Shown here: piece after piece, positions 23,366 through 28,089 of the stretch | How the letters are laid out: the number at the start of each line of letters is the position of its first letter | How positions within the stretch are numbered: position 1 is the first letter of the stretch | NCBI GenBank assembly: GCA_023423775.1 | Contig: JAFAEZ010000179.1 | Span: 1-28,089 of the forward strand | DNA from: Pseudomonadota bacterium | GTDB taxonomy: Bacteria; Pseudomonadota; Alphaproteobacteria; Sphingomonadales; Sphingomonadaceae | Length of the DNA: 28,089 nucleotides | Direction of reading: 5' to 3' | Translations under genes and position numbers: made by a program | The notes under the pieces: model-generated | The model's database searches: none | Seen by the model: the letters and a program-made list of their open reading frames with translations, nothing else | Told to the model about the DNA's origin: nothing

Positions 23366-24283
23366 ATGACCGACAGCGAGCTGGAAATCGTTCCCGACAG
23401 CGAGCGGCGGGGGCTCATCGGCGCCTTGCCCAAAGCGTGGCGTCCGTTCGCGTCGCTGGCCCGGATCGACCGCCCGATCGGGGCGTGGCTGCTCTTCTGG
23501 CCGTGCGCGTGGAGCGTGGCGCTGGCCGGGATGGGGTCGGACGGGCTGGCGCTGATCCTGTGGTTCGGGCTCGGCGCGTTTGCGATGCGGAGCGCCGGAT
23601 GCGTCTGGAACGACATTGTCGACCGCAACCTCGACCGGCAGGTCGAGCGCACGCGGCTGCGCCCGCTGGCGAGCGGGCGCGTGTCGCTGAAGGCGGCGCT
23701 GGCCTGGCTGGTCGCGCTCTGCCTGGTCGGACTGCTGGTCCTCCTCCAGCTCTCGCGGACCGCTCAGATGGTCGCGCTCGGCAGCATCCTGCTCGTGGCC
23801 GCCTATCCGTTCATGAAGCGGATCACCTGGTGGCCGCAGGCCTGGCTCGGCCTGGTCTTTTCCTGGGGCGCCTTGGTCGGCTGGCCGGCGGTGCGCGGCA
23901 CCGTGGATCTGCCGGCTCTGCTGCTGTGGGCAGGCGGCGTGTTCTGGGTGATCGGCTACGACACGATCTATGCGCTGCAGGACAAGGAGGACGACGCCCT
24001 GGTCGGCGTGAAATCCTCGGCGCGGGCGATGGGGGACCATGTCCGCGGCGGGGTTGCGATCCTGTACCTGATCGCCTTGGCCCTGTGGTCGGCGGCGATC
24101 TGGCAGGTGCGGCCGGACCTGCTCGCGCTGGCGGCGCTGGTGCCGATGACGCTGCACCTGCTGTGGCAGGTGGCGACGCTGAGGATCGGCGACAATGACG
24201 ACGCGCTCGCCAAATTCCGGTCGAACCGGTTCGCCGGAATGCTGATGTTCCTGGCCTACCTGGTCGTGGGGACCACCGCCTAA
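23366..24283 (+). CDS. ubiA: 4-hydroxybenzoate polyprenyltransferase
   Basis: A 305-residue UbiA prenyltransferase with about eight or nine membrane helices. The first aspartate-rich motif is N82-D-I-V-D-R-N-L-D90, with RTRLRPLASG after it; the second is Y198-D-T-I-Y-A-L-Q-D-K-E-D-D210. Both bind the Mg-diphosphate of the polyprenyl donor. It attaches the polyprenyl tail to 4-hydroxybenzoate at the inner membrane in ubiquinone synthesis. A polar N-terminal extension of about 20 residues precedes the first helix. The ATG has GGAG upstream. The order ubiA-pmbA-cysQ-like is on one strand. Confidence 0.95.
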   Translation: MTDSELEIVPDSERRGLIGALPKAWRPFASLARIDRPIGAWLLFWPCAWSVALAGMGSDGLALILWFGLGAFAMRSAGCVWNDIVDRNLDRQVERTRLRPLASGRVSLKAALAWLVALCLVGLLVLLQLSRTAQMVALGSILLVAAYPFMKRITWWPQAWLGLVFSWGALVGWPAVRGTVDLPALLLWAGGVFWVIGYDTIYALQDKEDDALVGVKSSARAMGDHVRGGVAILYLIALALWSAAIWQVRPDLLALAALVPMTLHLLWQVATLRIGDNDDALAKFRSNRFAGMLMFLAYLVVGTTA

Positions 24284-24322
24284 GGCTTTGCATTTGCGGG
24301 CTGCGGGCTTAAGCGCCCCTCC

Positions 24323-25669
24323 ATGCTCAGCGTACAAGAAGCCGAGGCGCGCGCCGCCGCCCTGATCGAAGCCGCCCGCAAGGCCGGAGCCGACGCCGCC
24401 GATGTCCTCTATGTCGGCGACGGGTCGACCGGGGTCCAGGTCCGGCTCGGCGAGCTCGAGGATGTCGAGCGTTCCGAGGGCGAGGATATCGGGCTGCGAT
24501 TCTTCGTCGGGCGGCGCTCGGCGAGCGTGTCTTCGTCCGATCTCTCGTCCGAGGCGCTGGCGGCGCTCGTCGAGCGCGCGGCGGCGATGGCGCGCGAGGC
24601 GCCCGAGGACGATTTTTCCGGCCTCGCCCCGGAGGACCGCCTGCTGCGCGAAGGCGGCGCCGACGTCGAGGGCGACGACGGCCGCGATCCGCTGCCGACC
24701 GAACTGAAGGCGATGGCGCTGGCGATCGAGGATGCGGCCCGCGCCGTGCCCGGAATCACCAACAGCGAAGGCGCCGGTGTCACGGCCGGCCGCTCGGTGA
24801 TCGCGCTCGCCACCAGCCACGGCTTCTGCCGCGGCTACCGCACCAGCGGCTATTCGGGCTCGGCGAGCGTCATCGCCGGCGAAGGCGGAGCGATGCAGCG
24901 CGATTACGCGTCCCACAGCGCCCGCTGGCTCGAGGACCTCGATGGTCCCGAAGCGATCGGCCGCAAGGCCGGCGAGCGCGCCGTGGCGCGGCTCAACCCG
25001 GGCAAGGTGGCGAGTGGGACGATGCCGGTCGTCTATGACCCGCGCGTCGGCACCAGCATCGTCAGCCATTTGCTCGCCGCGATCACCGGTCCCGCGATCA
25101 CCCGCAAGACCAGCTTCCTGCTCGATCACGAAGGCAAGCCGGTGTTCGGCCCGGGCGTGACGATCACCGACGATCCGCACCGTCGGCGCGGCCTGCGCTC
25201 CAAGCCGTTTGACGGCGAAGGCGTGGCGACGGGCCCGAGCAAGCTCGTCGATGGCGGCCGCCTGACCGGTTGGCTGCTCGACAGCGCGTCGGCGCGGCAG
25301 CTCGGCCGCGAACCGACCGGCCATGCCACCCGCGGCATTGGCGGCACCCCGGGCGCGAGCGCGACCAATGTCGACATGCTGCCCGGCACGCTCACCGTCG
25401 AGGAACTGATCGCCGACATCCGCCTCGGAGTCTATGTGACCGAGCTGATCGGCCAGGGCGTCAATCCCGTGACCGGCGACTATAGCCGCGGCGCGACCGG
25501 CTTCCTCATCGAGAATGGGCAGATCGCCGGACCGGTCGCCGAGATCACGATCGCCGGCAATCTGATCGAGATGTTCCGAGAACTGGTGCCGGCGAACGAC
25601 CTGGAACATCGCCGGGCGGTCAATGTTCCGACCCTCAGGATCGAGGGAATGACCGTCGCCGGTGCTTGA
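24323..25669 (+). CDS. pmbA: TldE/PmbA family metalloprotease subunit
   Basis: A 448-residue TldD/TldE-family protein of the PmbA (TldE) branch. The C-terminal half shows VYDPRVGTSIVSHLLAAITGPAI, KPFDGEGVATGPSKLVDGG, GTPGASATNVDMLPG and YSRGATGFLIENGQI, all diagnostic. It has no HExxxH motif, so catalytic zinc would come from a TldD partner in a heterodimer, which is not in this window. The complex degrades unfolded peptides and processes microcin-like precursors in enterobacteria. No good ribosome site is visible 5' of the ATG. The last 8 bp overlap the next gene. Confidence 0.93.
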   Translation: MLSVQEAEARAAALIEAARKAGADAADVLYVGDGSTGVQVRLGELEDVERSEGEDIGLRFFVGRRSASVSSSDLSSEALAALVERAAAMAREAPEDDFSGLAPEDRLLREGGADVEGDDGRDPLPTELKAMALAIEDAARAVPGITNSEGAGVTAGRSVIALATSHGFCRGYRTSGYSGSASVIAGEGGAMQRDYASHSARWLEDLDGPEAIGRKAGERAVARLNPGKVASGTMPVVYDPRVGTSIVSHLLAAITGPAITRKTSFLLDHEGKPVFGPGVTITDDPHRRRGLRSKPFDGEGVATGPSKLVDGGRLTGWLLDSASARQLGREPTGHATRGIGGTPGASATNVDMLPGTLTVEELIADIRLGVYVTELIGQGVNPVTGDYSRGATGFLIENGQIAGPVAEITIAGNLIEMFRELVPANDLEHRRAVNVPTLRIEGMTVAGA

Positions 25670-26423
25670 GAAAGTATCAGAAATCGTCCGCGAGGCGGGG
25701 CGCATCGCGGACAAGCGCTGCGGAACGCCTTATCAGCAGTGGGAGAAGGTCCCCGGCCACCCGGTCTGCGACATCGATCTCGAGGTCGACGCCTTCCTGC
25801 GCGAACGCCTGACCGCGCTTGACCCGGAGGCCGGCTGGCTCTCGGAAGAGACGCTCGACGCCTCCGACCGCTACGAGCGCCGCCGCGCATGGGTGGTCGA
25901 TCCGATCGATGGCACGCGCGATTATCTGCGCCGGCGGCCCGGCTGGTGCGTGTCGGTGGCGCTGGTCGAGGACCGGGTGCCGGTCATCGGCGTGCTCGAC
26001 GCGCCGCAACGGGGCGAGCATTGGACCGCCGCGCGCGGCAAAGGGGCGTGGCGCAACGGCGTGGCGCTGCAGGCGAGCAACCGCACCGAGTTCGTCGGCG
26101 CGCGCGTGCCGGCCGACCAGCTGCGGCCGGTCGACGCCGATCTGGTCGCGGTCGAGAAGCCCAATTCGATCGCTCTGCGCATCGCGATGGTTGCGGCGGG
26201 CGAGGCCGACGTCGTCGCGACCTTGCGCTGGGGATATGAGTGGGACATCGCCGCGGCAGCGCTGATCGCCGCCGAAGCCGGCGCGACGGTCAGCGGCGCG
26301 CTCGGCCAGCCCTTTACCTTCAATACGGTGAGCGGCGAGGCGTTCGGCGTGCTGGTCGCAGCGCCCGGGATCCACGCGGCCGCGGTCGAGCGGCTGCGCG
26401 AACGGGCGCTGGCGATCGTCTAA
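25662..26423 (+). CDS. Inositol monophosphatase-family phosphatase, CysQ-like
   Basis: A 253-residue member of the inositol monophosphatase superfamily. Metal-binding residues are visible: E63 in LSEE, D80 and D83 in DPIDGT, and D195 in WDIAA. The family includes 3'(2'),5'-bisphosphate nucleotidase (CysQ) and myo-inositol-1-phosphatase. The compact size and the SEET/DPIDGTRDYL blocks favour the CysQ side, which recycles PAP in sulfate assimilation, but sequence alone does not settle substrate. It starts with GTG inside pmbA (8-bp overlap), so translation is coupled. The 3' end overlaps the convergent CoA-binding gene by 4 bp. Confidence 0.88.
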   Translation: MLEKVSEIVREAGRIADKRCGTPYQQWEKVPGHPVCDIDLEVDAFLRERLTALDPEAGWLSEETLDASDRYERRRAWVVDPIDGTRDYLRRRPGWCVSVALVEDRVPVIGVLDAPQRGEHWTAARGKGAWRNGVALQASNRTEFVGARVPADQLRPVDADLVAVEKPNSIALRIAMVAAGEADVVATLRWGYEWDIAAAALIAAEAGATVSGALGQPFTFNTVSGEAFGVLVAAPGIHAAAVERLRERALAIV

Positions 26424-26854
26424 AAGCCGCCGACCGGGGCGACGCCGAGCCGCGGGATCTCGATCTTCGGGCAGCGGTCCATCACGACCTTGAGGCCCGC
26501 GGCCTCGGCGCGCGCCGCCGCTTCCTCGTTGATCACACCGATCTGCATCCACACCGCCTTGGCCCCGGCGGCGATGGCTTCGTCGACCGCCTCGCCGGCG
26601 GCCTGCGGGCGGCGGAAGATGTCGACCAGGTCGATCGGCTCGCCGATCTGGCTGAGCTCGCGCCAGACATATTCGCCGTGGACATGCTCGCCGGTGATCT
26701 GCGGGTTGACCGGCAGCACGCGATAGCCGTGCTGCTGGAGGAACTTCATCACGCCATAGCTCGGCCGGTCGGGCCGGTCCGAAGCGCCGATCATCGCGAT
26801 CGTGCGGGTATGGCTCAGCAGGTCGGCAATGTCCTGGTCGCGGGTGAGAGGCAT
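26420..26854 (-). CDS. CoA-binding domain protein (YccU-like)
   Basis: A 144-residue single Rossmann domain of the CoA-binding type: IAMIGASDRPDRPSYGVMKFL (18-38) is the nucleotide-binding start and VLPVNPQ a core strand, followed by VWMQIGV (about 101-107). It matches the small YccU family, which binds CoA in structural studies but has no assigned reaction. There is no second succinyl-CoA-synthetase-like domain. Cytosolic. The ATG (MPLTRDQDIADLL) is followed upstream by GGAGACATC as a ribosome site. It is 41 bp downstream of the Mrp gene on the same strand. Confidence 0.93.
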   Translation of the reverse strand: MPLTRDQDIADLLSHTRTIAMIGASDRPDRPSYGVMKFLQQHGYRVLPVNPQITGEHVHGEYVWRELSQIGEPIDLVDIFRRPQAAGEAVDEAIAAGAKAVWMQIGVINEEAAARAEAAGLKVVMDRCPKIEIPRLGVAPVGGF

Positions 26855-26895
26855 GATGTCTCCTTCAAGGCCTTCGCCTGTTGACCGAACAATGC

Positions 26896-27882
26896 TCAGG
26901 CCGGCTTGCGGTTCACTTCTTCCAGCAATCTCGCCGCGATCGCCCGGAACGTCTCGGCTTCGGCGCTTTCGCCGGCGGCGGGGGGGCGGCCCTCGTCGGA
27001 CGAGCGGCGGATGTCCAGCGTCAGCGGCACCCGGCCCAGGAACGGGATCGCCATCACCTTGGCGGCCGCCTCGGGGCCGCCGGCGCCGAACGGATCGGAA
27101 ATCTCGCCGCAATGCGGGCAGGCATAGCCCGCCATATTCTCGACGAGGCCCAGCACGGGCACGTGCATCTTGCGGAACAGGTCGATCGCGCGGGTGGCGT
27201 CGATCAGTGCCAGATCCTGCGGAGTCGAGACGACGACCGCGCCGGCCGGCTTGTACTTCTGGATGAGCGAGAGCTGGATGTCGCCCGTGCCCGGCGGCAG
27301 GTCGATGATCATCATCTCGGTGTCGCCCCAGTCGCCATCCATCAGCTGGCCGAGCGCGCTTGCGATCATCGGCCCGCGCCAGGCCAAAGCGGTGCCCGCC
27401 TCCACAAGCTGCCCGATCGACAGCATCCGCACGCCATGGGCTTCGACCGGCACGATCTGCTTGTCGGCAAGCTCGGGCCGCTCGTGATTGCCCATGATGC
27501 GCGGCTGCGACGGGCCGTATATGTCGGCATCGACCAGGCCGACCTTGCGGCCCATGCGGGCGAGCGCGACGGCGAGGTTGGCCGACAAAGTCGATTTGCC
27601 GACGCCGCCCTTGCCGCTGCCGATCGCGATCAGCACGCGCTCGACCTTGTCGGCGGTCATCGCCACGCGGACGTCCGACACCCCGGGCACGCCGACCAAA
27701 GCGGCGCGGATCGCGCGCTCGCTCTCGGCGCGCTGCTCGGCGGTGAAGCCGGTAACGTCGAGGATCAGACTGGCGATATTGTCCTTCAGGCGCGGGGCCG
27801 AAACGCGCGCGAGGAAGTCGCCGCCGCGCGGATCGCGGACGCGTCCCAGCGCCGCCAGAATGGAATCACTATTTTCGCTCAT
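26896..27882 (-). CDS. Mrp/NBP35-type Fe-S cluster carrier ATPase
   Basis: A 328-residue Mrp (ApbC) protein. An N-terminal MIP18/DUF59-like domain (about 5-80, somewhat divergent, lacking the usual DPE motif) precedes a deviant Walker A, GSGKGGVGKST (88-98), DADIYGPSQPR (118-128), DLPPGTGD (194-201) and the cluster-binding C255-x-x-C258 (YACPHCGE). Members bind and transfer 4Fe-4S clusters as homodimers and hydrolyse ATP. Cytosolic. The ATG is the only good start in frame after MSENSDS. It is divergent from hflK; this neighbourhood is frequent in sphingomonads, as I recall. Confidence 0.94.
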   Translation of the reverse strand: MSENSDSILAALGRVRDPRGGDFLARVSAPRLKDNIASLILDVTGFTAEQRAESERAIRAALVGVPGVSDVRVAMTADKVERVLIAIGSGKGGVGKSTLSANLAVALARMGRKVGLVDADIYGPSQPRIMGNHERPELADKQIVPVEAHGVRMLSIGQLVEAGTALAWRGPMIASALGQLMDGDWGDTEMMIIDLPPGTGDIQLSLIQKYKPAGAVVVSTPQDLALIDATRAIDLFRKMHVPVLGLVENMAGYACPHCGEISDPFGAGGPEAAAKVMAIPFLGRVPLTLDIRRSSDEGRPPAAGESAEAETFRAIAARLLEEVNRKPA

Positions 27883-27953
27883 CCGTCCGCGGATAGGACC
27901 TTCCTCTGCCGATGGCACTGTTTTTCCCGGAGGGGCATACCTATAAAGGCGTG

Positions 27954-28089
27954 ATGAACAGGATTTTAGGGTGGGGCGCGCGGCTCGGCGCCATGTTGAA
28001 CGAGAACCGCGGCGGCCCCTGGGGCGGCGGTTCGGGCGGAAGCGGCGGCTCCGGCGGCGATGGCGGCGGACCGCGCAATCCATGGGGCC
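27954..28089 (+). CDS. hflK: HflK, N-terminal fragment (FtsH modulator), runs off window
   Basis: Only 45 codons are visible. A short start (MNRILGWGARLGAMLNENR) leads into a glycine-rich stretch with GGPWGGG and GGPRNPWG, the N-terminal signature of HflK in alphaproteobacteria. HflK is an inner-membrane SPFH protein that with HflC controls FtsH; its membrane helix and SPFH domain lie beyond the window. The start is uncertain: ATG 27954, GTG 27951, or ATG 27993. A GGAGGGG element (27929-27935) is too far from the first, and TATAAA (27942-27947) is unusually close. Confidence 0.75.
   Translation, partial: MNRILGWGARLGAMLNENRGGPWGGGSGGSGGSGGDGGGPRNPWG

Noticed and set aside
22559..25714. 1051-codon minus-strand frame spanning rsmE and the antisense of ubiA and pmbA
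   Set aside because: Only its last 251 codons (rsmE) are real; the upstream part is antisense to two well-supported genes, and rsmE has its own ribosome site.
27936..27954. Leaderless hflK transcript from TATAAA at 27942
   Set aside because: The start codon is uncertain and no -35 element is clear, so the idea cannot be supported from the sequence.
27990..28089. Glycine-codon GGC repeats as a tandem repeat or unstable element
   Set aside because: Explained by the normal glycine-rich N-terminus of HflK.
1..28089. CRISPR arrays, insertion sequences, integrases, toxin-antitoxin or restriction genes
   Set aside because: I looked for regularly spaced repeats, transposase or integrase motifs and small toxin-antitoxin-like pairs and saw none; the micro-gene pair at 2335-2627 lacks toxin-like features.

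Overview
The window is a stretch of alphaproteobacterial chromosome, most likely from a Sphingomonas-type organism (order Sphingomonadales). The evidence is high G+C with strong G/C bias at third codon positions, a proteome dominated by sphingomonad-type proteins (tandem DUF885 peptidases, DUF3297, small signal-peptide/acidic-tail proteins, PilZ proteins, alphaproteobacterial-type GshA), and an mrp-hflK order that I recall as common in this group. There is no phage, transposon, CRISPR array or obvious horizontally acquired island. One 511-bp gap with visibly lower G+C (8856-9366) is the only compositional break I noticed.

Layout, left to right. (1) 1-2256: a membrane-bound PQQ glucose dehydrogenase cut by the window edge, a small PilZ protein, and a DUF3297 protein overlapping it tail to tail. 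(2) 2335-6280, minus strand: two tandem secreted DUF885 metallopeptidase-like paralogues followed without a break by two translationally coupled micro-genes (37 and 59 codons). (3) 6368-8855: a LysR regulator divergent from an FMN azoreductase and a pirin, a probable electrophile/quinone-stress locus. (4) 8856-9662: a gene-poor region with two adjacent strong hairpins, a small exported membrane protein and its terminator. (5) 9682-12305: alkA-type DNA glycosylase and rlmB (overlapping), an integral membrane protein, tRNA-Tyr, and a 50-codon membrane mini-gene. (6) 12341-15600: a TonB-dependent receptor coupled to a PepSY membrane protein behind a Fur-like palindrome, an iron-acquisition operon. 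(7) 15684-19093: tRNA-Gly, a double-PilZ protein, a polytopic membrane protein with an ICMT-like methyltransferase end, and an Old Yellow Enzyme. (8) 19113-23314, minus strand: an uncharacterised overlapping gene pair (tail-anchored protein plus 84-residue partner), a proline iminopeptidase, glutamate-cysteine ligase and rsmE. (9) 23366-28089: ubiA, pmbA and a CysQ-like phosphatase on the plus strand, a CoA-binding protein and an Mrp-type Fe-S carrier on the minus strand, and the first codons of hflK.

Most genes are housekeeping or general stress functions: rRNA modification (rlmB, rsmE), DNA alkylation repair, ubiquinone and glutathione synthesis, Fe-S assembly, peptide turnover and iron uptake. 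Translational coupling through TGATG stop/start overlaps is frequent (2514, 10299, 13423, 19367). I see no clear multi-gene novel system. The best candidates for undescribed biology are the micro-gene pair at 2335-2627, the tail-anchored pair at 19113-19984, and the twin-hairpin leader region before 9367.
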